Notes: generated by a model not told the origin, from the sequence alone. DNA of 64,000 bases from Streptomyces sp. 378 (GCF_030124145.1 NZ_JASKMS010000006.1:62001-126000); one strand, 5' to 3'. Positions 46,409-55,412 are shown, counted from the first letter of the stretch. Program-made: numbers and translations.

Positions 46409-47485
46409 TCACATCTCGATGCAGGTGCGCAGGGCCGTCCCGGTCCGCATCTGGTCCAGGGCCTCGTTGATGTCGGCGAACGGGACCCGGTGGGTGATCA
46501 GACCGGCCAGGTCGACCCGGCCCGCGCGCCACAGGGCGATGGTGCGCTCGTAGGAGCGCAGCACGTCTCCGCCGCCGTACAGGGACGGCAGGATCCGCTT
46601 CTCGTCGAAGAACAGCTCGAACATGTTGAGCTGGAGGAAGTCGTCCATGGCTCCGGCGCCGACCACGACGAGGGTGCCGCCGCGCCGGGTGTTGTCGTAC
46701 GCGGTGCGTGCCGTGGCGGACTTGCCGACGACCTCGAAGACGTGGTCGAAGCCCTCGCCGGCCGTGACCTGCTGCTTGGCGTCGGGCAGTTCGTCGGGGG
46801 AGATCGCCCGGGTGGCGCCGAACCCGAGCGCGGACTCGCGGCGCGCGGCGATCGGGTCGACGGCGACGATCTCGGCGGCGCCCTTGAGCCGCGCTCCCTG
46901 GATGACGGAGATGCCGACGCCCCCGCAGCCGATGACCGCCACCGACGAACCGGGCTCCAGATCGGCCGTGTTGAGGGCTGCGCCGAGGCCGGTCGTCACC
47001 CCGCAGCCGATCAGCGCGGCGATGTCGAAGGGCACGTCGTCGGGGATCGGCACCGCGCAGCCGGCGTCGACGACGACCTCCTCGGTGAAGGTGCCGGTGC
47101 CGGCGAAGCCGAAGACGTCCCCGCCCGGCCGTTTGAAGTTGGGGGTGCCCGCGTTCATGAACCCGGCCAGGCACAGCTCGGTCTGCCCGCGCCTGCAGGC
47201 GGGGCAGGAGCCGCAGGCGGGCAGCCAGCACACCACGACCCGGTCACCGGCCCTCAGGTGCGCGACGCCCTCGCCCACCTCGAGGATCTCGCCCGCGCCC
47301 TCGTGCCCGGGCACGAACGGCGCGGGCTGCGGCAGTACCCCGCTCATGGCGGACAGGTCCGAGTGGCACAGCCCCGTGGCACGCACCCGGATCCTGACCT
47401 TGCCGGGCCCGAACCCCACCGCCTCGACGTCGTCGAGGACCTCCAGCTTGTCCTGGCCGATCTCGTGCAGTACGGCTGCGCGCAT
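46409..47485 (-). CDS. zinc-dependent alcohol dehydrogenase, class III-like
   Basis: A 358-residue medium-chain dehydrogenase. The catalytic zinc ligands are in TGLCHSDLSAMSG and GHEGAGEILEVG. The structural zinc has four cysteines in CGSCPACRRGQTELC. GCGGVGISVIQGA is the NAD fold. Its length and pattern fit the class III / mycothiol-type or long-chain alcohol branch, so the substrate could be an alcohol from acyl breakdown rather than formaldehyde. It sits between MaoC and SDR genes, all transcribed together (31- and 11-base gaps). Confidence 0.92.
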   Translation of the reverse strand: MRAAVLHEIGQDKLEVLDDVEAVGFGPGKVRIRVRATGLCHSDLSAMSGVLPQPAPFVPGHEGAGEILEVGEGVAHLRAGDRVVVCWLPACGSCPACRRGQTELCLAGFMNAGTPNFKRPGGDVFGFAGTGTFTEEVVVDAGCAVPIPDDVPFDIAALIGCGVTTGLGAALNTADLEPGSSVAVIGCGGVGISVIQGARLKGAAEIVAVDPIAARRESALGFGATRAISPDELPDAKQQVTAGEGFDHVFEVVGKSATARTAYDNTRRGGTLVVVGAGAMDDFLQLNMFELFFDEKRILPSLYGGGDVLRSYERTIALWRAGRVDLAGLITHRVPFADINEALDQMRTGTALRTCIEM

Positions 47486-47516
47486 GGTGCGGGCTCCCCT
47501 CGTACGGCGTGCTGGG

Positions 47517-48374
47517 TCAGGTGTGTTCGACGACGGTGTCGGCGAGGACGGGGGCGTCGTCACGCTCCACGGCACCGACGGCGACCCGGGTGGATCCGGG
47601 TGTGTGCCACATGCGGATCCGCAGGGTCTCGCCCGGGTACACGACTCCGGCGAACCGGGTGGCGTAGGTCCGCACCCGGGTCACGTCCCCGCCGAGCAGC
47701 GTGTCGACAACGGCCTTGAGCGTGATGCCGTAGGTGCACAGGCCGTGCAGGATGGGCCGTTCGAATCCGGCGACCTTGGCGAACTCGGGGTCGGCGTGCA
47801 GCGGGTTCCAGTCGCCGGAGAGCCGGTAGAGCAGGGCCTGGTCCTCGCGGGTCGGCCGCTCGACCGTCCGGCCGGGTTCACCGGTGGGGGGCTCGAGTCG
47901 GGCCGAGGGGCCGCGGTCGCCGCCCCAGCCGCCCTCGCCGCGGATGAAGATCTGCGCGTCGTTGGTCCACAACGGCCCCTGTGTGTCGGCGACTTCGGTA
48001 CGCAGGACGAGGACGGCAGCCGTGCCCTTGTCGTACACGGCGGCGATCCGGTGGGTGGCGGTGGCGGTGCCCGTCGCCGGGAGGGGCCGGTGGATCACGA
48101 GGCTCTGGCCGCCGTGCAGGACGCGGGCCAGGTCGACCTCGATGCCGGGCATGGACAGTCCGCTGGTCACGCCGGGTTTTCCGCCGCCCGCGACGGTGGC
48201 GAAACTCGGCAGGACGTGCAGCCGGGATTCCAGGGTGTAGCGCAGCTCGTCGGGATCGGTGGCGGGGCTGCCGGCGCCGATGCCGAGGTGGTAGAGCTGC
48301 ACGTCCCTGTGGTCCCAGGAGAGCTCGCCGGTCCGTGGTTCGGCCGCGAGCGCCGTGGCTGCGTCGATGGGCAT
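47517..48374 (-). CDS. MaoC-family enoyl-CoA hydratase (hydratase 2-like)
   Basis: A 285-residue double-hotdog MaoC dehydratase starting at ATG 48374. The catalytic pair lies in the C-terminal hotdog: GDWNPLHADPEFAKVAGFERPILHGLCTYG, with Asp and His as in (R)-hydratases. The N-terminal hotdog is inactive-looking. It hydrates 2-enoyl-CoA to (3R)-hydroxyacyl-CoA, which the operon's SDR would oxidise. It is the first gene of the operon, behind a sigma-70-like promoter and a KstR-type operator. Confidence 0.93.
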   Translation of the reverse strand: MPIDAATALAAEPRTGELSWDHRDVQLYHLGIGAGSPATDPDELRYTLESRLHVLPSFATVAGGGKPGVTSGLSMPGIEVDLARVLHGGQSLVIHRPLPATGTATATHRIAAVYDKGTAAVLVLRTEVADTQGPLWTNDAQIFIRGEGGWGGDRGPSARLEPPTGEPGRTVERPTREDQALLYRLSGDWNPLHADPEFAKVAGFERPILHGLCTYGITLKAVVDTLLGGDVTRVRTYATRFAGVVYPGETLRIRMWHTPGSTRVAVGAVERDDAPVLADTVVEHT

Positions 48375-48466
48375 GGGGCTCCTGATCGCCGGAAGGAGGG
48401 ACCTCGGTACGGCCGTCCGCACCGTCGGCCGCACCGAGGCCGTCTGGGACCGAACGGGAACACGAA

Positions 48467-48523
48467 CTGGAACGCGTTCCAGTCCCGCGCCCTCTGTATA
48501 GCCGAGGCCCCGGCACTTGTGAA
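48467..48523 (-). promoter_or_regulatory. promoter and KstR-type operator of the MaoC operon
   Basis: On the minus strand, -35 TTCACA (48518-48523) and -10 TATACA (48495-48500) are 17 bases apart. Twelve bases after the -10 is the perfect 16-bp palindrome CTGGAACGCGTTCCAG (48467-48482), placed to block the start of transcription. It matches the AACnnGTT core of KstR sites. A second palindrome, CTGAC-5-GTCAG, lies just upstream (48529-48543). Confidence 0.75.
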
Positions 48524-48528
48524 GCCTC

Positions 48529-48543
48529 CTGACGCTGTGTCAG
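48529..48543. promoter_or_regulatory. inverted repeat CTGAC-N5-GTCAG
   Basis: A 15-base dyad located just upstream of the -35 of the MaoC operon. It may bind a second regulator, such as an activator; no family can be named from this motif alone. Confidence 0.35.
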
Positions 48544-48563
48544 ATCAGTCGGCGGGATGACAT

Positions 48564-48809
48564 GTGTCCGGCCGGAGTCCGTACGAGCGCCCTGCCCCGG
48601 CCCCCGAGACGCGGTCGTCTTCCGGGGCGGCTTCCCGGGTCCTCCCCCGCTACCGGCCGGTCATCACGGACACGTACGACCTGGCCGTCGACTCCTGGGC
48701 GCCGGGACCCCGGCCGGTCATCACGGACGCGTACGACCTGGCCGTCAACTCCTGGGCGCCGGGACCCCGGCGGGTCTTCCACCTGGCGTACGACGCGACG
48801 GACTTCTAG
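48564..48809 (+). CDS. 81-residue protein with two 19-residue repeats, unknown
   Basis: A plus-strand frame from GTG 48564 to TAG 48809. Third positions are almost all G or C, as for real genes here. The first 30 residues are Ser/Arg/Pro-rich. Two copies of RPVITDxYDLAVxSWAPGP then follow, encoded by a 57-base tandem repeat, and the protein ends RRVFHLAYDATDF. The ribosome site is weak (CGGGA), and ATG starts in other frames overlap. The repeat reads sensibly only in this frame (acidic, with aromatic and Gly-Pro ends). The role is unknown. Confidence 0.5.
   Translation: MSGRSPYERPAPAPETRSSSGAASRVLPRYRPVITDTYDLAVDSWAPGPRPVITDAYDLAVNSWAPGPRRVFHLAYDATDF
48653..48766 (+). repeat. two tandem copies of a 57-base repeat
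   Basis: Copies at 48653-48709 and 48710-48766 differ at only a few bases; the period of 57 keeps the reading frame of the small ORF, adding 19 residues per copy. Confidence 0.9.
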
Positions 48810-48840
48810 CGCCGCGGCAGGCACTAGCTGACTGCCCGGC

Positions 48841-50301
48841 TCACGGCACCCGGGCCGCCCGCCGCGGGAGCCACACCCACATCAGCACGGCCCCGGCCGC
48901 CAGCACCCCGGTCCCCACCCGGAACGCGAGTGCGTAGCCCGCTGTCAGGGCCTGCGGGGTCGTGTGGCCCGCCGACTCGGCCGCCGCCAGGGTGGACAGG
49001 ACGGCCAGGCCCAGGGAGCCGCCCATCGTGCGGGACGTGTTGACGAGCCCGGAGACCAGGCCCGCCTCCTCGGGGGCGGCGCCGGAGGTGGCCAGGGAGG
49101 CGAGGGGGGTCGCCGCCAGTCCCGCGCCGAGCATCATGAGGACGCCGGGGACGAGGATCGCCGTGGCGTAGGAGCCGTCGGGCGTCATCGTGGACTGCCA
49201 GGCGAAGCCGGCCACGGCGACCAGGGTGCCCAGTACGGCGACGTTGCGCGGGCCGATCGGGCGCATCAGGCGGGGTGCGAGCTTGGAGCCGAGGATGACG
49301 GCGAGGGAGCTCGGGACCAGGGCGAGGCCGGCTTCGAGCGGGGTGTAGCCGAGGACGTTCTGCGCGTAGAGGGTCATGAAGAACCACATGCAGAACATCG
49401 CGGAGCCGCACAGGAACATCGAGACGTTCGCGGAGGAAACCGAGCGGACGCGCAGGAGGCCGAGCGGCATCAGCGGACTGGCCGTGCGGGCCTCGACCGC
49501 GAGGAACGCCCCGAGCAGGGCCAGACCGGCGAGCAGGGGCAGCAGGGTGGCCGGTGCCGTCCAGCCCGCCGCCTCCGTCTGGGAGATGCCGTAGGCCAGC
49601 GTGCCGAGGCCGGCCGTGACGAGGAGCGCGCCGGGCAGGTCGAGGCGTCGGCCGTCCCCGGCCCGGCCCTCGGTGAGGAACCAGGCGGCGGCGCACAGCA
49701 CCACGGCCCCGACGGGGACGTTGATCAGCAGCACCCAGCGCCAGGAGAGCGTCTCCACCAGGAGTCCGCCGACCAGGCCGCCGGCCGCGCCACCGCCGGC
49801 CCCGACCGCCGTCCACGTCCCGATGGCCCGGGTCCGGGCGGCGCCCTCGGGCACCGACGCCGTGAGGATCGTCAGCGTCGAGGGCGCCAGCACCGCCGCG
49901 CCCAGCCCCTGCACGGCCCGCGCCACGAGCAGTTGCCAGTCGGCCTGCGCCAGCCCGCCCGCCGCCGAGGCCAGCGTGAACAGGCCGAGCCCGACGAGGA
50001 ACATCCGCTTGCGGCCGTAGAGGTCCCCGGCGCGCCCGCCGAGCAGCATGAACCCGGCGAAGGCGATCGCGTAGGCGTTGACGACCCACTGCAGGCCCTG
50101 CTCGCTGAGCCCGAGCCCGGTCCGCATCGAGGGCAGCGCCACGTTGACGACGGACACGTCGAGCACGACGAGGAACTGCCCGGCGCAGGTGAGCGCCACG
50201 ACGAGCCACATCGGCGGGGCCCCGCGCGGACGCAGCCGGGACCGTCGGGATATGCGGGTGCGGGCGGCGTCGGCGTCGGCGGATTCGAGCATGGGTGTCA
50301 T
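48841..50301 (-). CDS. MFS drug-efflux-type transporter, DHA2 family
   Basis: A 486-residue membrane protein with 14 predicted helices of the EmrB/QacA kind. LDVSVVNVALPSM is the DHA2 motif D1, GRAGDLYGRKRMFLVG motif A, and LGAAVLAPSTLTILTASVPEGAAR the middle segment. It likely exports hydrophobic drugs or antibiotics by proton antiport. It starts at ATG 50301. The next gene on the other strand is a second MFS pump, and 194 bases lie between the two divergent starts. Confidence 0.92.
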   Translation of the reverse strand: MTPMLESADADAARTRISRRSRLRPRGAPPMWLVVALTCAGQFLVVLDVSVVNVALPSMRTGLGLSEQGLQWVVNAYAIAFAGFMLLGGRAGDLYGRKRMFLVGLGLFTLASAAGGLAQADWQLLVARAVQGLGAAVLAPSTLTILTASVPEGAARTRAIGTWTAVGAGGGAAGGLVGGLLVETLSWRWVLLINVPVGAVVLCAAAWFLTEGRAGDGRRLDLPGALLVTAGLGTLAYGISQTEAAGWTAPATLLPLLAGLALLGAFLAVEARTASPLMPLGLLRVRSVSSANVSMFLCGSAMFCMWFFMTLYAQNVLGYTPLEAGLALVPSSLAVILGSKLAPRLMRPIGPRNVAVLGTLVAVAGFAWQSTMTPDGSYATAILVPGVLMMLGAGLAATPLASLATSGAAPEEAGLVSGLVNTSRTMGGSLGLAVLSTLAAAESAGHTTPQALTAGYALAFRVGTGVLAAGAVLMWVWLPRRAARVP

Positions 50302-50418
50302 GCTCTCAACCGCCTCGCGCCCCTTGCATCGGGATTTCGCCGGGTCGTGACCTCCGTCCCGGGCCCTAGGACCTCGCTGAATCCCAAGAGAAGGTCAAGA
50401 TTTCGTTAGGGTGCCAAA

Positions 50419-50434
50419 GCAACGGAATAGTTGC
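50419..50434. promoter_or_regulatory. inverted repeat between divergent MFS genes
   Basis: GCAAC and GTTGC flank GGAATA, a 16-base dyad 62 bases before the MFS start at 50496. It could be an operator for a TetR or MarR repressor encoded elsewhere. Confidence 0.35.
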
Positions 50435-50495
50435 CTGGACGTACGAGGTTCAGAGTCCACGTACCCGTCGCACCCCGGCCCGGAGGCCCTCTTCC

Positions 50496-52235
50496 ATGAC
50501 GCAGACGACGACAGACCGCACCGCAGGCAGAGCGAGCGGGGCCGTGGTCCCGGTGCTCGCCTTCGCGGGCATCGTTGTCGCGGTGATGCAGACCCTGCTC
50601 GTGCCGGTGATCAAGGATCTGCCGCGCCTGCTGGACACCACCCCCGGCAACGCCACCTGGGTCCTCACCTCGACCCTCCTCTCGGGCGCGGTCGCCACCC
50701 CGATCATGGGCCGCCTCGGCGACCTCCACGGCAAGCGCCGCATGCTGATCCTGAGCCTGGCGGTGATGGTCGTCGGCGCCCTGGTCAGCGCGCTCACCAG
50801 CGATCTGCTGCTCATGATCATCGGCCGCACCCTCCAGGGCTTCGCGATGGGGGCGATCCCGCTCGGCATCGGCCTGATGCGCGACATGCTGCCCCGCGAG
50901 AAGCTCGGCTCGGCGATGGCCCTGATGAGCTCCTCCATAGGTGTCGGCGGCGGCCTCGCCCTGCCCGCCGCCGCCCTGGTCGCCCAGCACAGCGACTGGC
51001 ACGCCCTGTACTACGGCGCCGCCGGCCTCGGCGTGCTGGCCATCGCCCTGACCCTCCTCGTCGTACCGGAGTCCCCGATGCGCGCCGGGGGCACCTTCGA
51101 CCTGCCGGGCGCGCTCGGCCTGTCCGCCGGGCTCGTGCTGTTCCTGCTGCCGATCACCAAGGGCAGCGACTGGGGCTGGACCTCCGGCACCACGCTCGGC
51201 CTGTTCATCGCGTCGGCGGTGGTGCTCGTGCTGTGGGGCGTGATGGAGCTGCGCGTGAAGGCCCCGCTGGTGGACCTGCGCACCACGGCCCGCCCGGCCG
51301 TCCTCTTCACCAACCTCGCCTCGATCATGGTCGGCGTCTCCTTCTACGTCGTCTCCCTGGTTCTGCCCCAGCTGCTCCAGCTGCCGACGTCCACCGGCTA
51401 CGGCCTCGGCCAGTCGATGGTCGTCGCGGGTCTGCTGGTCGCGCCGCTCGGCCTGACGATGATGTTCACGGCTCCCGTCTACGCCCGCCTGTCCGCGAAG
51501 TACGGCCCCAAGGTCACCCTGATCCTCGGCCTGCTGATCATCGCGATCGGTTACGGCGCCGGCCTCGGCCTGATGAGCGCCGCCTGGCAGAGCCTGGTCA
51601 TCTCCGTCCTCCTGGGCGCGGGCATCGGCCTGGCCTACTCCTCGCTGCCCGCGCTGATCGTGGGCGCGGTCCCGGCGTCGGAGACGGGTGCGGCCAACGG
51701 CCTCAACACCCTGATGCGCTCCATCGGCACGTCGGTGTCGAGCGCCGTGATCGGCATGGTGCTGGCGAACACCGCGAACAACGTCGGCGGTGTCGAGATC
51801 CCGACCATGCACGGCTTCCGGGTCTCCTTCCTGATCGCGACGGGCGCGGTGGCCGTGGGCCTGCTGCTGGCGCTGTTCCTGCCGGGCCGACGGCCGCCGG
51901 GCAAGCCGCAGTCGCGCGCCGCCGGCGAGGAGGACGCCGCGCTGGAGCGCGCCGAGCGGGCCCTGCGCGGCTTCCGCGGCCGGGTCCTGGGCGCCGACGG
52001 CTCGCCGGTCGCCCGCGCCAAGGTCACGCTGATCGACCGCCGCGGCCGTCAGGCCGGGGCCACGCTCTCCGCCGAGGACGGCAGCTACACGCTCACCGTC
52101 CCCGCCCAGGGCTCCTACGTCGTGGCCGCCCGGGCCACGGGGCACGGCCCGCTCGCCTCCTCCGCGACCCACGCGGGCGACGAGCGCCCGGTCGACCTGG
52201 ACCTGCCGCTCCCCGGCGAGACGGTCTCCGCCTGA
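50496..52235 (+). CDS. MFS transporter with C-terminal carboxypeptidase-regulatory-like domain
   Basis: A 579-residue MFS protein with about 14 helices (for example VLAFAGIVVAVMQTLLVPVI, MLILSLAVMVVGALVSAL, GLILTLIL-type helices and ISVLLGAGIGLAYSSLPALI). After the last helix (about residue 465) there is an Arg/Ala linker and then a beta-sandwich-like domain at about 490-575: GFRGRVLGADGSPVARAKVTLI, SAEDGSYTLTVPAQGSYVVAARATGHG, the pattern of carboxypeptidase regulatory-like (CarboxypepD_reg) domains. With an even number of helices the domain would be cytosolic. Such a fusion is unusual; the transported substrate is unknown. Confidence 0.88.
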   Translation: MTQTTTDRTAGRASGAVVPVLAFAGIVVAVMQTLLVPVIKDLPRLLDTTPGNATWVLTSTLLSGAVATPIMGRLGDLHGKRRMLILSLAVMVVGALVSALTSDLLLMIIGRTLQGFAMGAIPLGIGLMRDMLPREKLGSAMALMSSSIGVGGGLALPAAALVAQHSDWHALYYGAAGLGVLAIALTLLVVPESPMRAGGTFDLPGALGLSAGLVLFLLPITKGSDWGWTSGTTLGLFIASAVVLVLWGVMELRVKAPLVDLRTTARPAVLFTNLASIMVGVSFYVVSLVLPQLLQLPTSTGYGLGQSMVVAGLLVAPLGLTMMFTAPVYARLSAKYGPKVTLILGLLIIAIGYGAGLGLMSAAWQSLVISVLLGAGIGLAYSSLPALIVGAVPASETGAANGLNTLMRSIGTSVSSAVIGMVLANTANNVGGVEIPTMHGFRVSFLIATGAVAVGLLLALFLPGRRPPGKPQSRAAGEEDAALERAERALRGFRGRVLGADGSPVARAKVTLIDRRGRQAGATLSAEDGSYTLTVPAQGSYVVAARATGHGPLASSATHAGDERPVDLDLPLPGETVSA

Positions 52236-52337
52236 CTCGTGCCGCACCCCCGCTCCTCACCGGCCCCCCTGCCGCCCGGCGGCCGGGGGTGCGGCACGAT
52301 GGGCGCCCTGAACCGTCGTACGACCGAGAGGAACCCC

Positions 52338-52988
52338 ATGCCCGCGGCCCCGAAGCCCGAGATCCTGGCCGCGTTCGAGGCGGCGAAGGGGTTCATGCCC
52401 ACCGGCGAGGGCCTGGCGCTGTACGCGGCGGCCGTGGAGGCCGGGCGGCTCGGGCTGCCGCTGCTGGAGGTCGGCACCTACTGCGGCCGGTCCACGATCC
52501 TGCTCGCCGACGCGGCCCGCGCGGCCGGGGTCAGTGCGCTCACCGTCGACCACCACCGGGGCAGCGAGGAGCAGCAGCCGGGCTGGGAGTACCACGACCC
52601 GGAGACGGTCGATCCCGAGGTCGGCCTGATGGACACGCTGCCCACGTTCCGCCGCACGCTCCACCGGGCGGGCCTGGAGGAGCACGTGGTGGCGCTGGTC
52701 GGGCGTTCCCCGCGGATCGCGTCGTTCTGGGGGACGCCGCTCGGGTTCGTCTTCATCGACGGCGGCCACACCGACGAGCACGCCACGGCCGACTACGAGG
52801 GCTGGGCGCCGCACGTGGCGCAGGGCGGTCTGCTCGTCATCCATGACGTCTTCCCCGAGCCGGAGGACGAGTTCACCGGCCAGGCCCCGTACCGCGTCTA
52901 CCTGCGGGCGCTCGCGTCCGGCGCCTTCACGGAGGTCTCGGCGACGGACTCGCTGCGGGTCCTGCGCCGCACGGGCCCGGGCGTCTGA
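52338..52988 (+). CDS. class I SAM-dependent methyltransferase
   Basis: A 216-residue Rossmann methyltransferase. LLEVGTYCGRSTILLADAA (motif I, with YCGRST replacing GCGTG), ALTVDHHRGSEEQQPGWEYH, then FVFIDGGHTDEHATADYEGW, the 'IDGxHxY' signature of the class that acts on catechol or sugar O-positions and on cephalosporin-type hydroxyls. It starts at ATG 52338 with GAGAGG upstream. The substrate is unknown. Confidence 0.85.
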   Translation: MPAAPKPEILAAFEAAKGFMPTGEGLALYAAAVEAGRLGLPLLEVGTYCGRSTILLADAARAAGVSALTVDHHRGSEEQQPGWEYHDPETVDPEVGLMDTLPTFRRTLHRAGLEEHVVALVGRSPRIASFWGTPLGFVFIDGGHTDEHATADYEGWAPHVAQGGLLVIHDVFPEPEDEFTGQAPYRVYLRALASGAFTEVSATDSLRVLRRTGPGV

Positions 52989-53029
52989 GGGGGCGGCTGG
53001 GCGGGTGAACCGCGCCCCGTCCGCCCCCT
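52988..53029 (+). terminator. hairpin terminator
   Basis: AGGGGGCGG and CCGCCCCCT flank a 24-base loop directly after the methyltransferase stop; a 9-bp GC-rich stem. Confidence 0.5.
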
Positions 53030-53095
53030 CCCGGTCGGCCCACGGGCGGCGTGGCGAGTCGGCGGGCGACGGCCACTGCCCAAGGATCCGGGCGC

Positions 53096-53383
53096 GTGGC
53101 ACACACCTTCGCAGAGCTCGTGGAGAAGCAGCGCGCGGCGGACGAGGCGTACGCGCGCGTGCGTCACCTCCAGGACGCGTACGGGCCGCCCACCCAGACC
53201 CAGTGGAGCGACCAGCAGACCACCACGTGGGAGACGGCCTGGCGCGCCTGGCGCGACCTGGCCCGGGACGTCCAGGCGGCGGTGACCGGGTACGCGAGGC
53301 AGGAGGGCACACCGCGTCCCGAGGTCGAGTCCCGGGTGAAGGAGGCGGTACGGCACGGGGACGCCGACGGGAACGGGGCGTAG
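53096..53383 (+). CDS. small helical protein, unknown
   Basis: A 95-residue, mostly helical protein from GTG 53096. It contains HTFAELVEKQRAADEAYARV, an aromatic-Gln-rich turn, and a helix WETAWRAWRDLARDVQAAVTGYA. There is no membrane segment. Third-position G+C is high. A coiled-coil or DNA-interaction role is possible, but no domain is recognised. Starts upstream (53051) are possible but lack support. Confidence 0.6.
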   Translation: MAHTFAELVEKQRAADEAYARVRHLQDAYGPPTQTQWSDQQTTTWETAWRAWRDLARDVQAAVTGYARQEGTPRPEVESRVKEAVRHGDADGNGA

Positions 53384-53445
53384 CCACCGCTGCGTCGGAC
53401 CGTCCTCGGCCCCCGGCCCCGCTGACGGCCGCTAGGGTGACAGGC

Positions 53446-54396
53446 GTGTCGTACGTAGGCCCGGACTTCGAACCCCCCCAGCCCCGCCGCAACCGCCGCG
53501 GCCCCCTGACCGTGGCGCTCGCCGCGCTGGCGCCGGGGGCGCTGCTCGGCTGGCTGGTGTACGAGACGGTGGGAGGCTCGGGGGACGACGGCGGTTCGGG
53601 TCGGGCGGCCGTTCGGTCCTCGCCGCCCACCGCGTCGAGCGCGCCCTCCGACGACGCCAAGGAGCCGGGCCCCTCCCCCGAGCCCACGGCCCCGTCCTCG
53701 GCCGCCGCGCCCGCCGCCTCCGGCCCGCTCAAGGGCAAGGTCGTGGTCATCGACCCGGGGCACAACCCGGACAACTTCCAGCACGCGTCCGACATCAACC
53801 GCAAGGTGGACATCGGAACGAACTGGAAGGAGTGCGACACCACGGGCACGTCCACCAACGACGGTTACACCGAGGCCGCGTTCACGCTGGACGTGGCGCA
53901 CCGGATGCGCACCCTGCTGGAGAAGCAGGGCGCCACGGTGAAACTGACCCAGGACGGCGACCGGCCGTACGGGCCGTGCGTGGACGAGCGGGCCCGGATC
54001 GGCAACCGGGCGAAGGCCGATGCCGTGGTCTCGATCCACGCGGACGGCTCGGGTGCGGGCAACCGCGGCTTCCACGTGATCCTGCCCGGCGCGGTCGAGG
54101 CGGGCGCCGCGGACACCGGGGCGATCGTCGGTCCCTCCCGCGATCTCGGCCAGGCTGTCGCGGGCCGCTTCGTGGCCGTCACCGGCAGCGCGCCCTCCAA
54201 CTACCTCGGCGACGGCGGCGGTCTCGTCACGCGTAAGGACCTGGGCGGTCTCAATCTGTCAACGGTTCCCAAGGTGTTCATCGAGTGCGGCAACATGCGC
54301 GATAGCAAGGACGCGGCGTTGCTCACCAGCGGCGCGTGGCGACAGAAGGCGGCGCAAGGAATCTCCGAGGGAATCGTGAGTTTCCTGCGCGGGTAG
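53446..54396 (+). CDS. membrane-anchored N-acetylmuramoyl-L-alanine amidase
   Basis: A 316-residue protein with a short cytosolic Arg-rich lead, one anchor helix (GPLTVALAALAPGALLGWLVY), a Ser/Pro linker and an Amidase_3 catalytic domain: KVVVIDPGHNPDN (zinc His), TEAAFTLDVAHRM (zinc Glu), DAVVSIHADGSG (zinc His) and VPKVFIECGNMRDS (catalytic Glu). It cleaves the amide between MurNAc and the stem peptide in peptidoglycan. GTG 53446 is used as the start, giving the anchor close to the N-terminus. It shares a polarity with the next gene but has a 158-base gap. Confidence 0.92.
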   Translation: MSYVGPDFEPPQPRRNRRGPLTVALAALAPGALLGWLVYETVGGSGDDGGSGRAAVRSSPPTASSAPSDDAKEPGPSPEPTAPSSAAAPAASGPLKGKVVVIDPGHNPDNFQHASDINRKVDIGTNWKECDTTGTSTNDGYTEAAFTLDVAHRMRTLLEKQGATVKLTQDGDRPYGPCVDERARIGNRAKADAVVSIHADGSGAGNRGFHVILPGAVEAGAADTGAIVGPSRDLGQAVAGRFVAVTGSAPSNYLGDGGGLVTRKDLGGLNLSTVPKVFIECGNMRDSKDAALLTSGAWRQKAAQGISEGIVSFLRG

Positions 54397-54554
54397 TCCG
54401 AGGCCGGCAGATCCCGGCGGACACCCTGATCGGGCGGACGATAGGGTCCTCCTTACGATGAGGGGCCACCCCCGCGCTTCACACCGAGTCCGGACGGCGG
54501 CATGGTGTCAGCGACGCCTCTACCGACGATGAGACGACCTACGAAGGACCTGAA

Positions 54555-55412
54555 GTGAATATCCGCTCCCTCACTCGGGGCGACGGCGTGGTGATCGGAG
54601 CAGCGGTATTGCTGTTGATCGCGTCGTTCCTCGACCTCTACTCGTTCGACAATGTCCCGGACAGCGTCGACCTCCCCAGCCTGTGGGGCAGCGGCCCGGT
54701 CCTGTTCAGCGTCGTGCTGGCCGGGATCATCGGCGCGGCGCTCGTCGTCGTCTCCCGCGGCCTGCCGCAGGCCCCGAAGGTCGCGGGCATCGAACTCGGC
54801 CAGTTCGGCGCCGCCTTCACGGTGTTCGCCGCGTGGAGCGCGCTGGGCAACATCTTCGATGTGCCCGGTGGCTTCGACAACATCGGTGACAACGCGAGCG
54901 ACGGCGCACCGAGCCCCGGCATCGGCATGATCCTCGCCCTCGTCGCCACGCTGCTGATGGCCGCCGCCGCCCTCGCCACCCCTCTCGTCCCCGCCCTCAA
55001 GGGGGCCCTGCTCCCGGCCCCGCGTCCGGCCTCCCCGCAGCCCTACGGCGCCCAGCCTCCCGGTGGTTACGGCTACCCGGGCGCGCAGCAGCCCGGCGGC
55101 TACGGCCACCCGCAGCCGGGGCAGCCACAGCCGGGGCAGGCGCAGCAGCCCGGGCAGCCGTTCGGCGGACAGCCCCAGCCGCAGCAGGCCCAGGCCCCGC
55201 AGCCGCCGGCCGGGGACTTCTCCCCGTTCTGGTTCGCGGTGCCGGTGCCGCGACCGCTGTTCCCGGAGGACGGTTCGCCGACGCCGATCGCCGAACTCGC
55301 CCCGGGTACCTGGTACCTGGCGGTCGAGCAGCGCGGAGCGGCCCTGATCGCCCAGACGCAGGACGGCCGCCGCGGTGTCCTCCAGGACACGTCGGGCATC
55401 CAGCGCGGCTGA
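54555..55412 (+). CDS. DUF5336-type membrane protein with Pro/Gln-rich domain
   Basis: A 285-residue protein from GTG 54555. Four hydrophobic helices (for example GVVIGAAVLLLIASFLDLY, VLFSVVLAGIIGAALVVV, FGAAFTVFAAWSALGNIF and GMILALVATLLMAAAALATPL) are followed by a Gly/Pro/Gln/Tyr low-complexity part (GGYGYPGAQQPGGYGHPQPG) and a short C-terminal segment, PFWFAVPVPRPLFPEDGSP. This resembles DUF5336 proteins of actinobacteria. The function is unknown; the tail could mediate protein contacts. Confidence 0.8.
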   Translation: MNIRSLTRGDGVVIGAAVLLLIASFLDLYSFDNVPDSVDLPSLWGSGPVLFSVVLAGIIGAALVVVSRGLPQAPKVAGIELGQFGAAFTVFAAWSALGNIFDVPGGFDNIGDNASDGAPSPGIGMILALVATLLMAAAALATPLVPALKGALLPAPRPASPQPYGAQPPGGYGYPGAQQPGGYGHPQPGQPQPGQAQQPGQPFGGQPQPQQAQAPQPPAGDFSPFWFAVPVPRPLFPEDGSPTPIAELAPGTWYLAVEQRGAALIAQTQDGRRGVLQDTSGIQRG

